Positions 16,801 through 29,500 of a stretch of DNA of 64,000 nt are shown here, in pieces. Every line of letters starts with the position of its first letter. Positions within the stretch are counted from its first letter, which is position 1. The stretch is from positions 21,563,145 to 21,627,144 of the forward strand of contig JACMZG010001863.1 of assembly GCA_018340805.1 (NCBI GenBank), in the 5' to 3' direction. The notes under the pieces are model-generated. The model was not told where the DNA came from. It was given only the letters and a program-made list of their open reading frames with translations, and did not search any database. A program made the translations under genes and the position numbers. The stretch is from Microvelia longipes. Taxonomy: Eukaryota; Arthropoda; Insecta; Hemiptera; Veliidae.

Positions 16801-19800
16801 TAACGAGGAAAAATAATGTAAGGAAGCCTGAATGTTAAACTACCCCACAATTTCATATCAAGCCAACCTCATTGGTTCCTCAATCATATTTTCCTGATTA
16901 TAACCGTGTGTAATACTACAGTGTATATCAGTACACCTATTTCTTTGGAATACTAATAATTCCTGGTGATTTTGCACCCTTGGTTCTTCACACTAGATTT
17001 TGGACCTCATATGGGGTCATCCTCCAGAGTCTGCCTCCAAAATTGTTGTATAAGAACTTGATTTTGGTGGTCCGGCGTTTGAAGCCTAGGCTATACTCTA
17101 AATTTATATGCGGTAGAAAAAAGATTTTGCAGACTTTAATTGATACTTAGGGAATAGAGGATGCAACCTATCTAAAGTGGTTCCTGTAGGGTAAATAGCC
17201 TAAAAGGCCCTAAAACAGGTATTTATTTATTTATGAGGCCAAACAAAATCAATATCCTTCCCCCTAATTCCATTATTCGAAGGACCTCATACCTGCCATT
17301 TTCAAAAATTTGTGAAAAATAATAAATTATTATTTATTATTAATTAAAAGTTATTGATGAAATATGGAAAGGGGCCAGGGTACAAATAAACAATAAGAAG
17401 TTCATCACTCGTTATTTAATACAAGATTCAAAAGTTTATTGTCTTTTGTTACATTATTTTCTTACAATAGTCACCCTATTCTAAATGTCTTTATTCATAC
17501 TTACTACTCATCTAATTGAATAAATTACCATAGAATCATGAGGAGATATGTAATGTACAGGAGCTGATCCTCGCCTCTGATCCCAGACCCTTATGTCACC
17601 ATTATGCGATGTGGCTACTATATTCCCACAATACCTGTTCCATTTAACTTGATTAGCACTGCCTAAACCAATAAAACATGGTCTACCATTAAATACGTAT
17701 GTAGCACCAGTATTAACAAACATCATGTTTGATTTATTACTTAATAACAATTGCTTGTTTTAATTTTTAACTTATGGCCTACGTCAAGATAATTATAAAA
17801 CTAGTCAGTGATCTACACCATAGACAAAACACCTTGGCTTTTTTCAATTTTTTAAAATTTTTGTCCATAAAATGATTATTTTAAATAATTTAAAAAAAAG
17901 GCATTTAAAGTAATGGACAGGGGAATGGTTGAGAGATTGGGGAGAAAAGGAATAATTGTGATTGAGCCTTTCAAAGGTATTTATGAGGGGTTAAGATAAA
18001 AAAGCCAAAAGATCAAAAGTTGCACTTCTCTACTTGGAAACTGTCAACCAAACTTAGCACTGACGAGTTTTGGGCCAGTTTTCTATGTGTTTTTGTTTAA
18101 ATATTTATTTTTTCATATTATTAATTATTTTTAGCTCAGTTTAGTTTTAAGTATCTTGCTCTCATGAATGTTGTGGGACATGGCAGTAAAGATCAAGAAG
18201 TAAAGAATCAAGGTCATTTTCCTACCAAAAGGACATATTTGAATATAATTTTAGTTTGTGGCAACATCTTCTAAAGTATAATTTGTTTCTTTCAAGATAA
18301 AGCAATAAAAAAAATGCTAACTCACTATTGTGTCTGTGATTATACTCGCCGTGCTGATATCTTTCAACATTTCAAAAACAGCTGTATTAATAGAAGCAGC
18401 AGGTGCCCAACTCCGGAAAGAAAAAAGTACTTTACAGGTACTTGGATGACAACACAGAACAACCATAGTATAACCTCCCAGTGGGCGTGCTCTAAACACA
18501 CGTGTCCTGATCCATTTAAAAATTCTTTCACTTGCGTTAAGTTCATTCGTTAAGTTTTCTAAAAGTGGCGGTTAAACTATAGTTTGAAGTTGACTAAGAA
18601 TAAAACTTTTATTTTAGTATGAAGTTGAAAGGAGTAGCTAAATAATATTGAATAAATTACCTTTTTCTCAATGTTTGAAAAATGCAAACTAGGAGTACTG
18701 CCCGTGCCAAATTTCAATGGGAAAGATCACTTTTGCACATGAGTGCGAAATTCAGAATTAATTTAATCAATTTATAAAATTTAATCCAGAATAATTCATG
18801 GACCAAAATTAACCAAGTGACAAAATTATTTTATTTCCATCTAATTAACCTAAATAGCTCAAAAGAAGTATATGTTTATTTTTTTTCTTAGTTCCTCTTT
18901 TTTATAAACATATATATGTGATTTTTTTGTAAGAATAAAATAATAAACTTTTTATTTATTTATTTATATTAGTATAACATTTCATAAACACTCTTGGTCA
19001 TGTGCGAATAAATATATCCATTTATAAGATTAGCAAAAAATTGATATCAGACTTTCTCATCTGCCTCTACGTTAATACATTTACTGTTACATTATAATTA
19101 TTATTAATTATAGTTTTTCCGGGTAGACGTTAGATAAATAATAATATAATTCAGATTGAGTATGCAAGAAATAACAATTTGAAGAGACCCTTTAAAGTAA
19201 AAAGATATTATAAAAGTCTAGTTAAAAAATAATTTGTTTTGATTAGAAGAGATAAGATGAGAAGTGTCGGGGTGGGTAAAATAACCTGACTCATCCCCAC
19301 CTACACATCACCCCCCTTGCTGCTCTTGCTGCTGAAGCAAAAGGTCTTTTGTTTCTCTTTTACTGTGTTACAAGCGTTGCACTTTCTTCCTTCTAGCTGA
19401 GTTTTAGTCACGTGACCATGTAGAAAGATATAGCATGGCGAGTATAGATATCTTAGATTATTTTTCAGATTTTCAGATTATTACTGTCTTATATTATTGT
19501 TTTAACTGTGGGTCAAACTACATTTGCATAAGACCAAGACATAAGTTTTAGTTTTATACACCAAGACACATTTTTCTCTATATGCTCAAAAATAATCTAA
19601 TAATACAGTTAGACAAAATTTTTTGTTTACACTATATAACATCACTTTCGAGGCTTCAAAGATTAACTTCTCTCAACTTTAAAATAAATCTTAACAAGAA
19701 ATAATTTGGCTCTAGAGTGTATTTTATTTATGGTATATCTGGTAGATTTTGGCGCCCAATGTCATATTTAAGTTAAAAAATGGTAGGATAACCTACACCT

Positions 19801-22800
19801 TTTAACAGAAAAAAAGTTTCATAGTTCTAAACTTGGCAACACTGAATACTAATTATTGTGTAAAATAAAAAGAAATGAGTTTAAAACAATTTTTTATTTC
19901 AAAAAGTGATGTTTATCTCATAAAAGTTTTAGACGTTAAATCATTAGAAATGATTAACTTCATCAATAAGAGATAATGCTTCAACAATTTTATATCTCCA
20001 TGACGTTCTCTCAACTAGGGCAATTAATTTTGACATAGATAGTAGTAGCAGTGCTTTACTGCATTTACTGAATTTTTGGCGAAAACCAATTAGAGCCCAG
20101 AGTTCTCCCGCAATCAGTGCGTTACAGATAAAACATTATTTCTTACTTTTAAAAAAAAAATTAATAGTAAAATTACATTTAAATCAATATAAAATACTCA
20201 AATAATTAACTAATTAATCAATACATACATATAGATGAAAAGGCTATAGCTGGTTTAGAAGGATCCCTGAGGTCCCAGACGTATGTAAACCTGTCTAAGG
20301 AACACGTAGCAAGTAACAATGGATCTAAGTGATTCCAGTTTAATCCTGTTACTTTCCTAGTATGATACAATAACTTATTATTTAATAAGCTACTACTTTT
20401 AGTTATATTAAATATTTCTACATTGTCAGCACTCTGCAACAGAATTTTACATTTATTGTACTAATCATGATATAGATTCATCGGCTATCTTTAATTTTAA
20501 AAATTATTATTTACATCAATCATACAGATAGCTCATCTAAGAATTAATAATCAACTGTCACAAAACTAATATGAGAATCACAAATTATTATACATTTGTA
20601 ATTTTTTAATACTTTTCTGTGTATTTGGTTTTTTGTACTTTTTTGTATTTTTATCAACAAATAAAGGAGTTTTTGAAATTGAAAATCAAATTTGGACAAG
20701 GTTACTAAAATTTGAGCAAACTTTATTATTAGGTTATTGATCATTTATATTTGAGTAGTCATTACAGAGTCAGGCCACTTGGTTTTCATACTATATTATG
20801 ATGCTACCTCTTCCTCAAAATAATTAAATTAATAATATATAAAATACTATTTAAAAAATACTAATACTAAAATACTATTACATAAAATAAATTAATAAAT
20901 AATTTTAGGGTTGCTAATTGACAAGTTAAAAGATGCTTGCTTAAAAAGCACCTACACTTAAGAAAAATGGTGTGATAGAGGTAGTGTGAGGCAGACAAAG
21001 TGTTGAAACAACTTTTGTATCTTAAGACTGCTCTCTGACCCTAGAGAAGATGAGAATATGTAGAGAGACAAAAGAAGTGAATATTTAAGTTAAAGTTAAT
21101 AAGTCAACAGAGCTGTAGTAGAAGTTTCAGTTGAGTCAGAAGTGATACTCTATGTTATTATATGAGCTAGATGGATTGAGCACTTGGTTCTCATCTCTTT
21201 CTTGTTACTATTACATTTTTTTGGCACTATGGAGTCTTTAATTGATACCTAACTAGTGTTAAAAATAATTGATGACAACAATTCCTAATTATTTTATAAT
21301 TATCATTTAAATTTGAAGTTTTCAATTATTTATTTTTTATATTTTAACAGTCCATTAATTATTCATTAACCCTAACTAGAGTGTTTAAAATTATCTACAA
21401 CTGACAGATACCACAAGTGAAGCGATAGAATTTAAAATATATTTAGTCATGATTTCACCAACAAGCATCTAGCTCTGAGCTCAGTCTCTGAGCATAAGCT
21501 CTATTTCCTTGTTACATGCTATCAGTAGCTGCCAAGTATAGTGGCAAGTTCTAAACACAAAATCTGTAAATAATCCATAAAATATAATGCAAACTTACAG
21601 CTAGAGCACACAACTCTTTATTCTGAGGATGAGGATTCCACTCAGCAGAACTGATTTCATATTTATTACTTCTGGAAAATTTAATTAATCCCTCTGATGT
21701 TTTGTTTAAATTTTTTAATCCTATTTGAAATTTCCTGAACAAATAATGAAAATGAGCAAGAATCAAGAAAATGGAAATAAAAAAGTATACATTTCGTCAA
21801 CTAAAAAAGGTATAGGACCAATTAAATTGAAGTAAGTGCAATAGAAATGTCTAATATATTTCAGAAAATATTAAACTTTGTTTCAAATAAGGTAATTTAA
21901 AACTTTGTTTTCAATTACCTAAAAATAGGCCAATATTTAAGAACTACAATTTAAATCAATTGATCAATTGGACCTCTATATTGTACTATATCACTCAATT
22001 CCACCAAATTGTTAAAACAGGCACTCAATTGTATAGCATTAATATTAGACAGCATGATAGTTGTTGTAAGTTATTGACAATAGATCCTATGAGACAACCA
22101 CAATTGGCAGAAACTATCAAGTTATTTTACCAAGGTTTAACTGTTAACAAGTAGGTAGAGTGATATTCTTTTACATTAAATGATTATCATAAATGCTCAT
22201 AATAGTAGTCTAATACGGCCAGACTGAGTCATTCTTCTTCATTTAAAATTACTCTATTGCCAATGTATATTAAGATGTTATGTTTTATTACGGAAAGACT
22301 GCTACTATATTGTATTAAAAATTAAATTCACCGAAAATGCTTATAAAAGGTCAGTTTTTCTATAAGAAACAGTAATTTTAAAAATATAATTAATAGAACT
22401 GGTCTAAATTATCATGGCAAAGCTTATTATACTTTTTTGAATGCTGAAAATTAAGTTTATTAAGGGGTAATAAAAGGTTTTGATAAAATCTAATAAAATT
22501 TATGTAGAAAAAAACTTACCCAGCTAACAAAGCAAATGCACCAGTACAATCCACAGCCATTGCAGTAGCCTAGGGAAAAATTATCTGTTTACTAACCATG
22601 TAATTGATAAATCGAACAAATTAAGTGTAGAAGAAAGTATTGTCATAACATAAAACTATTAGATAAATATAGCTGTGGTATAGCTAGTTTTATAATCCAT
22701 AATTAACTAAGAGTCAAAATCAGATGAGACAAGGGAATAATGTATTGCCTGTTTTGAGCAGATGTAGCTTTACCTCCAGTAGGAAGAAAAGGTGCACTTT

Positions 22801-24357
22801 TATTCCCCTCGTAAAGGGAAAAAAGTGACACAGAACTCCTGGTCTGAATCTACAGGGAGAAAAGTAACTAGCCAGAGGAAAATAGTTTTGGTTACCACAG
22901 CAACTACTATACTCTAGCTCTGCATTTCCCTTATAGCTCAGTAGGTAGCGTCTTCAGCTATTATCTTAAAGGTTACTAGTTCGATCCTTACAGAGGACGC
23001 ACACTTTTAACATTTTTAAAGTTCCCAGTATAACCCAGTATGTAAAATAAATTAAATCTTTTGCTTGTTAAAAAAATATTTAAACAAACTAACAAAATTA
23101 CTTCTATGATTAAAGAATCTTAATCTTATTACCAACATGGTAATAAGTTAGATCCTATTGGCCAAACCAAAAAAGCAGCTAATGTTATGGGGTAATACTT
23201 CAGCACTGTTGGTAAAAAAATGGCTGATAAATAAAAAACACAGTGAACATGCAAATCAACTTCCATTTCTGCACGTCATGGTTATCATGATATCAGGTCT
23301 AGTTAAAAATAACACATCATTTATACATGTTTACCATATTTTATAAAAATTTTACGTTTAAAATAATTAATATAATTTTTAATATTGTAACAAATCCCTT
23401 TAAATAATTTAATTCTAGGAAATGAAGAAATAATTATTTTATACATGCGGGACAATGTGAACTGACCTGCCTCTAGTGGAGATACAGCAAACTAAAAAAC
23501 AGGCCCGTCTAAAACAGCTTATTCTGGGTGAGTTGGACCACTGTGTCCCACGCCCCCACCTAAGATGTAGAAATTCATACAGTAGGGGTTGGGCACAGGG
23601 CACAGTGGTCCAACTCCACCGGAATAAGCTGTTCTAGATGGGCCTGCTTTAAGTTCGCCGATCCTCTACTAGAGGTGGATAAAATAATTAGTTCTTCATT
23701 TTTAGGATTTAAATTATTTAAAGGGGTTTTTAACAATGTTGTTATCACCTTGTCCTTAACAAGGTGAAAACTAGCACTCGGTGAGGTAGTTAATGCAACT
23801 AGCCCTTGTTTTTCAGGACAACCTAAAACCAGGGAGTTGGACCACTGTGTTCCGCGCCCCTACCCCTACTGTATGAATTTCTACATCACTTTACCCTCAC
23901 CCATATTGTATGTTTTTCTACATCACTTTAAACAACATTTATTTCAAGTTGTGTATTAGGTTTTCAAAAACATGATATTTCAATACTAAATATTTATTTA
24001 ACAAGTTATTAAAATAACTAATAGTTAATGTTCTTTATTATATAAGAAACAAAATGTTTTTTAACACCTGCAGGTCTCCTACTGGGATGTTTACTTTCGG
24101 CTGTGTGTATACTAATTGACCTAGACTACTGACCCAAGAGAGATTATTTATGGGATAATGTGCCAATTAAGAATTTGAAATTTGCATAATAATGTGTAAC
24201 AAAAAATAAGCTAAAAATATAGTTAAAACATAATACAGGGAAAGGCTTAACCACCTTAGATGTGAATAGGCTTTAAAACCCTTGAAATTAAAATTAAATA
24301 TACCTGCAGATCTCTATATTCTGCCATGTAAAACTCACTGCTCCATCGCGTAGCCAT
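1854..24357 (-). CDS. WDR59: WDR59 orthologue, GATOR2 complex subunit (22 coding exons, complete)
   Basis: WDR59 is a subunit of GATOR2, which relays amino-acid sufficiency to TORC1 at the lysosome. Coding exons in transcript order: 24357-24304, 22569-22520, 21734-21599, 20433-20229, 17662-17529, 16704-16555, 15983-15824, 14331-14252, 12007-11935, 11231-11173, 10580-10398, 9961-9800, 8872-8783, 7916-7787, 7382-7261, 7162-7056, 6735-6544, 6236-6110, 5257-5103, 4912-4810, 4382-4229, 1978-1854. All junctions are GT-AG and in phase, giving 916 aa (human about 974). The start MATRWSSEF matches the WDR59 N-terminus. Exons 1-8 (residues 1-323) are a WD40 propeller with blade ends TYVWD, IRVWD, LLMWN and LRLWH. 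Residues 324-405 are an acidic/Ser linker, about 405-512 the RWD domain (LQQEF, CLEQCLRQ), and 845-911 a Cys/His zinc module ending CPSGCGCHC. Exons come from my reading by splice sites and homology; individual junctions await cDNA. Confidence 0.95.
2108..2400. mobile_element. Foldback element with arms of about 135 bp
   Basis: Two arms of about 135 bp (2108-2245 and 2262-2400) are near-perfect inverted copies around a short AT-rich spacer. Both outer ends carry GTGGAGAGACTTC or its complement. The arms contain AGGTTGAAAGCGCTTTG. No coding capacity. It sits inside the last WDR59 intron (1979-4228), where the transcript could form a long hairpin. Confidence 0.8.
2796..3370. mobile_element. Inverted-repeat element (MITE), about 575 bp, arms about 168 bp
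   Basis: The left arm (about 2796-2962) and right arm (about 3199-3370) are inverted copies. Each contains ATATCCACGGCC and AGATCCCTCTGGG-like parts and ends near TAAGGC with flanking TTA. The middle holds a GTATGTAC-type simple repeat. No credible gene is inside; a 96-codon frame at 3052-3342 is made mostly of the arm and the simple repeat. This is the second inverted-repeat element in the last WDR59 intron. Confidence 0.8.
8020..8083 (+). repeat. tRNA-like remnant (SINE head or tRNA pseudogene)
   Basis: A B-box-like GGGTTCAAATCC follows a weak A-box-like stretch, and a T-arm can be folded (CTGGG/CCTGG). I find no complete cloverleaf or clear acceptor stem. It lies in WDR59 intron 13. Confidence 0.4.
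8144..8472. mobile_element. Foldback MITE of about 330 bp
   Basis: Outer ends ATGTCAGGCGAATTT and AATTCACCTGACAT are inverted, and inverted similarity continues through the GAGTTAC and ACTTGAGTA-type inner parts to an AT-rich centre. No coding capacity. In WDR59 intron 13. Confidence 0.7.
9603..9720. repeat. Copy of a dispersed repeat (TTATCAGT / TTCTAAG family)
   Basis: Resembles 15677-15765 and 41638-41715: a start like CTACTTAACACCATCAGT, then TTATCAGTGGAATTCT, and an end like ATATTAGTATTATTCTAAG. Probably copies of a small transposon. It lies in a WDR59 intron. Confidence 0.4.
11776..11863. repeat. 25-bp tandem repeat, about 3.5 copies
   Basis: The unit contains GAATGCTATAATAG and GTCTCCATAA and recurs at 25-bp spacing with few changes. 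It lies in the WDR59 intron just downstream, in gene direction, of exon 9. Confidence 0.9.
11950..13410 (-). repeat. 80-bp tandem array derived from WDR59 exon 9 and its splice acceptor (about 18 copies)
   Basis: The landmark CAGCTGAACA or CAGCTAAACA recurs at 11995, 12075, 12151 and then every 80 bp up to 13351, 18 times; only the 12075-12151 step is short (76 bp). On the gene strand each unit reads as a pyrimidine tract, an acceptor AG, then GTTTGTTCAGCTGTGAGTG and about 35 nt more, which is the start of exon 9. The copy at lowest coordinates is the real exon 9 (12007-11935). Since 80 is not divisible by 3, reading on from one unit into the next shifts frame and meets TGA. The array lies in intron 8 immediately upstream of the exon it copies. 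Confidence 0.95.
13645..13860 (+). mobile_element. tRNA-derived SINE, copy 1
   Basis: Similar along its length to 34129-34372, 38585-38833 and 52721-52857. Shared parts are a GCCTCC start, CACAGAGGTCTGG, a B-box-like CATCC stretch, a middle with ACCTGAGGTGGT, and GGTTATCCC near the end. It is antisense to WDR59, in intron 8, about 235 bp from the 80-bp array. Confidence 0.7.
15105..15600. repeat. Degenerate CTCCCTTGGGAG repeat region in a WDR59 intron
   Basis: Short palindromic parts (ACTCCCTTGGGAGT, TTCCTTGGGAAT) recur at 15110-15190 with AAAAAGTAA spacers. The region continues through G- and C-run stretches to AACTCCCTCAAAA near 15590. Similar CTCCC/GGGAG pieces occur near 22790-22880, 53505-53540 and 53880-54040. 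It looks like an old dispersed repeat; no coding evidence. Confidence 0.35.
15677..15765. repeat. Copy of the dispersed TTAAGATCACCAGTG repeat
   Basis: Shares GCATTACTTAAGATCACCAG and CTCCTTCTATATATAGT with 41638-41715, and the first block with the palindrome at 41252-41295. Probably a small transposon family. Located in a WDR59 intron beside exon 7. Confidence 0.55.
22929..23000 (+). repeat. tRNA-like remnant
   Basis: TAGCTCAGTAGGTAGCG is a good A box, and TAGTTCGATCC about 40 nt later a good B box. Acceptor and T stems pair poorly, so this is more likely a SINE head or tRNA pseudogene than a working tRNA gene. In WDR59 intron 1. Confidence 0.5.
23471..23677. mobile_element. Foldback element (about 207 bp), with a single-arm copy at 23832-23895
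   Basis: Inverted arms share CTCTAGT, CAGGCCC, AACAGCTTATTC and GAGTTGGACCACTGTG. The inner part ATGTAGAAATTCATACAG forms the loop side. A single arm recurs 150 bp away with GAGTTGGACCACTGTG and ACTGTATGAATTTCTACATC. In WDR59 intron 1; no coding capacity. Confidence 0.7.
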
Positions 24358-26546
24358 TATATTTTATTTTAAAATGATCAATTATCTTAATAAATACATT
24401 TAAAATAAATTGGAAAACAAAAAATAAAATTATTTATCCTTATCATTAGTCACTTATAATTCAAATTTCGTACCAAAAACCTATTCGAAAAAGCACCAAC
24501 TAATGGTTTAAAGTAATGTCTTTGAAATAAACCGTCCATAGTCTGACTACTGTGTAATATTTGGCTAAACAATGATAAAACTCTTTAAAATTGTAATTAA
24601 TATAAATTTATTACAACAAAAATAATACAATCACATAAAAAAGTGACACATCTTAAATTTGCAGTGGCGAGCGGCTACAAGCCATAATATACTAGATACA
24701 TTAGTACCTCTGTCTTTAGTCATTACAACACTGATATTAATTTGCAATGTTGCCAACTCTACTAATCTGGGTTTTGCATGACATTCTTGTCAAAATAATC
24801 CCAAAAACCCAGGGTCATAGAGATATATTACTAGAGGGGCCCTATTGGTTGAATTTTGAAACATCGAAAAAGTAACCTGACCACATTCGATTATCATTAT
24901 CATCAAATAAACAGAACAAAAAAACAGTAAATTATATAGTAGAATGTTTAAAATACAAATCAAAACACAAACAATCTGTGGGAAGCCCAAAACAATTGAT
25001 TAATAATTATAACCTCAACTCCCTCTTGGAGAAGGTTTCAATGAGGTTACACAGAGCCCCTGAGAGCCCCACTAAAAATGTTTCAGGCCTCTCAATGTAT
25101 TAAGATAGGCTATGCTCCCTCTAGTATATATCTCTATGCCCAGGGTACGGAGATACATCACTAATTCCTGGTAAATTTGAAATATAGCAATACAGCTTCC
25201 TCAAGACTGGAGTCCTTTTCAATATGAATTTTTTTTTTTAGTCTCTCATTTGAAAATAAGTCTAAGAAATTGCTCAAATAAATAAATTACTATCAACAAT
25301 TAATATTAATATTAATCAATATTATCAGAATCCTCAATTCAAAATTTACTTTTCCTTTTTTTATAATAAATATTCCTTTTAAATTTATTTCTTTAAATAT
25401 CATTCTCAATTTTATTTTATTTTAATTTTTTATATATCTTCTTTAGTTTTTTCTTTAATTTTTTCTTAGTTTTTCTTTTTAGTTTTAAGGCCTAAATAAA
25501 ACAAAACACTTTAGAGTGTGCAATAATTATTTTTATTTAATTTTTTTTTTAAAAAGAGAAAAATATATCAGGAAAAAAAAAATGATATAATAAATAATAA
25601 TAGAAAAAATATTTTAAAAATTGTTTGTGATAATTAAAATATTATAGTCATGTAAATAAATTGTAAACAATGTAAAAAGTAAATAACCTATCACACGAAA
25701 ATAATTATTTAGGGGAATTAAATTAAAATTAAGTACTTCAATATAAGGACAAGCCCGGAAGGGTGCCCATTAAACAAGATCTGGTGTAAGGCCGATAGCA
25801 AATTCCCCTAATTGCAATTTTAAAATTTTATAGTAATTCACATTGTAAAGCTATTATAATAATTAGACAAAATCCCTTCAATAGGGAGGTTTAATAAATA
25901 TTAAACTTTATAATCTAATAGCATTCATATAATTTCAATCTAGATTGACTAGAGTAAAAATCTATACACTATAAATAAGTTAAAGTATAGTTACAGTAAT
26001 TAAAATTTATTTTATTTTATTTTTTTTTTGTTTTATCTTCATTTTTACTTGTATGCTTCTCTAAAATAACAATCAATAATCAATGTAATTAAAATTAAAT
26101 ATAAAGTCAGTATAATAAACCTTACAAGCAGACCTAACATCTTTCATCAGAAGCGAGGGAAATCAAAGTTGGAAAAAGAAGTCAAACTGCATAGCAAGTT
26201 AACAGCAAGAATTGAATCGAGCTCCTCATCATTACAACACAAACCATAAGAGATTCAAATAAAGGAAGAACTGTCCGCCATATTAAGTTTTGGACATTTT
26301 AAATCGAAATAACCAACCAACCAACCAACCCAGGAGAGTTGTCTTTTTCATTGTTTTTCTGCAATATTTCTTTTATATTATGTATCATTATGAAGCAATA
26401 AAGTGAAGTGTTAGTTATTTTGGGAGAGTTATTTGAAAGAATGTTTTCAAAGGAGGCAGTAATGTGAAATCTCTTTTCACTTTTGAACGTTTTTCTTAAA
26501 AGTTACAATGGTTAAATAATTTCAATTAGTTTAGAAATACTTTACA
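24358..26546. promoter_or_regulatory. Divergent intergenic region between WDR59 and TBC1D25
   Basis: Both genes are transcribed away from this 2.19-kb gap, so it should contain both promoters. I see no TATA or Inr element I can assign with confidence. It contains a MITE (24817-25136), a very T/A-rich block (about 25200-25650) and a less AT-biased stretch before the TBC1D25 ATG (about 26100-26330). No gene is visible inside. Confidence 0.5.
24817..25136. mobile_element. MITE family A, copy 1
   Basis: About 320 bp, with inverted ends AGAGATATATTACTAGAGGG and CCCTCTAGTATATATCTCT. It shares its interior (ACATCGAAAAAGTAACCTGA, CCTCTCAATGTATTAAGATA) with copies at 40353-40755 and 55141-55445. No coding capacity. 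Confidence 0.85.
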
Positions 26547-29500
26547 ATGACAACAGCATTTAGTTACAAGAGGGAGGCTGTTAGAATCAAAGCCATGGTA
26601 AGGTTTTAGAAATAGTATTGTGACTCCTGTTTGTGTTTTGTAACATCTGATAGCTATGCATGGGATATATTATTAGTCCGTTTATTTGGGTACTTCAAAT
26701 CTGCTTGAAGCATATTTAAATAAATAGTTTAATATGTAAACAAGGCTTAAGATGAATTTGAAGAAATTAAACCAGGAAAAAGGCCCTTGATTGGACAATC
26801 AGCACCACTAGTAGTTATTGAAAGATTTGTTGGCTGTTGCCATTTAACTGCCAACAAATCTGCTAATAGGTACTAACGATGCAGCCTGGCAGCATTATAG
26901 TCTGCAGTCTGCCCCATACAGGAAACGGTAGGAATCGGGAACACTGTCTCTACCGCAGACCCCTCATTTTTACATCACTATAATCTAAATGAATTTGATT
27001 TAATTAGCCTGAATAATAAGTGTAAACAGGGTTTCAGATAGACTTAGAGAATATTTGAAGTAAGTATGTAAACACAGTGCAAATATTTCTTCAAAGCTAT
27101 AACCTCATAATCCTAAATCACTTCAAATGGTTCTCAACCTATAAAGGTGGAGTGGATCAGATTTGATCTTCCAAATGGAATTGGATCCCCTGTGTGTAGA
27201 TTTGATGCTGTAATTGACTTGTGGATCAGATTGCTGTATGAACGTTGTAAATAGTGTATTACATGCCTAGTGTCTCCTGTGTAGGTAAAGTGATGTTTAA
27301 ATGAGGGGTTGCTGGTTGGGAGAGTTTTCGGACTCCCTCCCTTCCCATAGACCTGAGAAAATTCTGTCACTTTTAGTATATTCAATTATTCACATGCTAG
27401 CCCCACAAGTACTTATTTTCTACAAATATTCATCAGTAATAACAACCTGTTCAAGAATTTATTTTTTTAATTGATTTATATAATGCTTGAAATAAACGTT
27501 TAAATTCATACAGGTTTTATTTTTTAGCACTTACTTCATTTCAGTTTAACCACTTTTTTAAGAAAAAAGCTGAAAACATAAATAATCCAGGTATAAAATA
27601 TGTCTTAGTCAAGCAGGCTCTAGTTCAACTACTAGGCATCAATCCCAACTAGTACATATTGGCCAATTTGTTAGCCTTTGCAAAGCAATGGCCAACAAAT
27701 CAATATTTTTAGTAGCAGTAATAGTTGAACTAGAGTTCCCTTGACTAAAAGCTGGTCCATTGCACCTATAACGAAAATGTTGAGAGTTGGAAACACTGTC
27801 TTAACTGCCCATCCTTCATTTTTACATTACTTTATATGTAGGTTTATGAGAATTTTCAAAGTAAACATTTTTTTAAGTAAAGACTGTGTGTATTTCTTTA
27901 TCTTATTTTTTCCCCTCCACTGATGGGATGTTTGTTACCAGAACCTATTTTCACAAAATAAAAAGAATCCACTTTTATTAACCCCTAGGTATTCAATTCT
28001 AGTGATTTTTAAATTATAAATTTTATTATAAAATATAAATGTCCCAAAATGATTGCTGTCTTTGAGTAATAATAGTTTGTTAAATGGTATAAACTTACAA
28101 TCTAATTGCCTTATATGGTTCTTAAACAATATTGGTGCTGTGTATTAGATCTGATCTTTCTTCTATTAGATGGGATTCACAGTGTATTTGAAAATTACAC
28201 TAATTTGAGGATTGGATACTCTGTAAGAGCTTATTGAATGTGCTAGTGTTCCATATATGTAGATACTGTTTCTGTGTATTTGTTAGTATTATCTTGTTCT
28301 TTCCATTAGGATAGATAGAACACTTGAAGAGGAACCCATTGTACGAAATGAAATAAGAGTAAACTTATATATCCCTTTCCCAGATGAATGATGTTAGGCT
28401 AACTTTATTTAGGTAATTACTGAATTTAAACTTGAATTACTGATAGGCTACTTAAATAATGGTAAAATGTTTCTTTCAGCTCCTAATGTACCTTTCCATT
28501 ATATTTATTTACCCATTTTTAGCTTAATCTTAATGTGATTGATTGTTGCAGAAGCTTGATCCTAACACAAGTCCAGAGTACAGAAAATTTACTGTTGATC
28601 CCCAACTTACATCATATGAAGTTCTCAGAAGTTTTCTAGCCAAAGCATTTGATATTAAAGTGTAAGCTATGTATAATAATTTTTGTTTTGTGAAACGAGA
28701 AAACCCAAACTGGTTTTCTTGTCTGGTCGAGGTTGATTGGGAAAGAGAGTGCAAAATTGATAGGATTTTGATTTTGATCTAGAGGAACCATTCCAATGAA
28801 AAAATAAATTTGGCAAACCTTTTTTAGACTCCCAGGTGAAAATATTTTTTAGAATCCCTAGTTATAATAAATAACTATATAGTGATAGTAATTAGGGAGA
28901 GGTGAGATCACCTGGCAAGTAGGCCATGTTGTTGGGTCCTTTTTGCTAACTCCTTTAGATAGAAGTAGAGTTCTTCCTTATGAGTCCTAGTTCAGGCATT
29001 TTGCTCCTAATCCACAGAAGAGCCATGACTTTGCTTTAAGTCCTGTACTGTAAGTTTTCCTGCTCTCAAAACTATAAGGTAGAAATATATATGTTTTATA
29101 TAAACTACTATTGAGGGTCCTAAATTTTGCCTAAACCCAGGATCATTTAGGGTTAGGGATCTTTTACGAGTACACTGGCTTGGAACCACTGGCTCAACGT
29201 CCCTTTCAAAAGACAGCATGTGAAAGGATTTCCATCTCTTGGATGAAATGCCTTAAGACCACAAACAGGATTGAACCTAAACTGTCTGGTTGGTAGATAC
29301 ACATGCTAACCATTACACTGGGATTCTTAAATAATCATATATATTAGTAATTTAACAATTGCAATTTTATTTAGATGGAGATTTATTAAAGCTTAGAACT
29401 GCAATGTAATGATTTACATTATGATAAGAAAATATTTATACATTTATAATTTCATAAAATATTTTCTTTAAGTAAATAAAGATAAATTAAGTATGCTGCG

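Noticed and set aside
18314..18553. Overlapping 60-79 codon frames on both strands
   Set aside because: No homology and no splice logic; they lie in a WDR59 intron.
22929..23000. Functional tRNA gene
   Set aside because: A and B boxes are good but acceptor and T stems do not pair. The same holds for 8020-8083 and 29250-29335.
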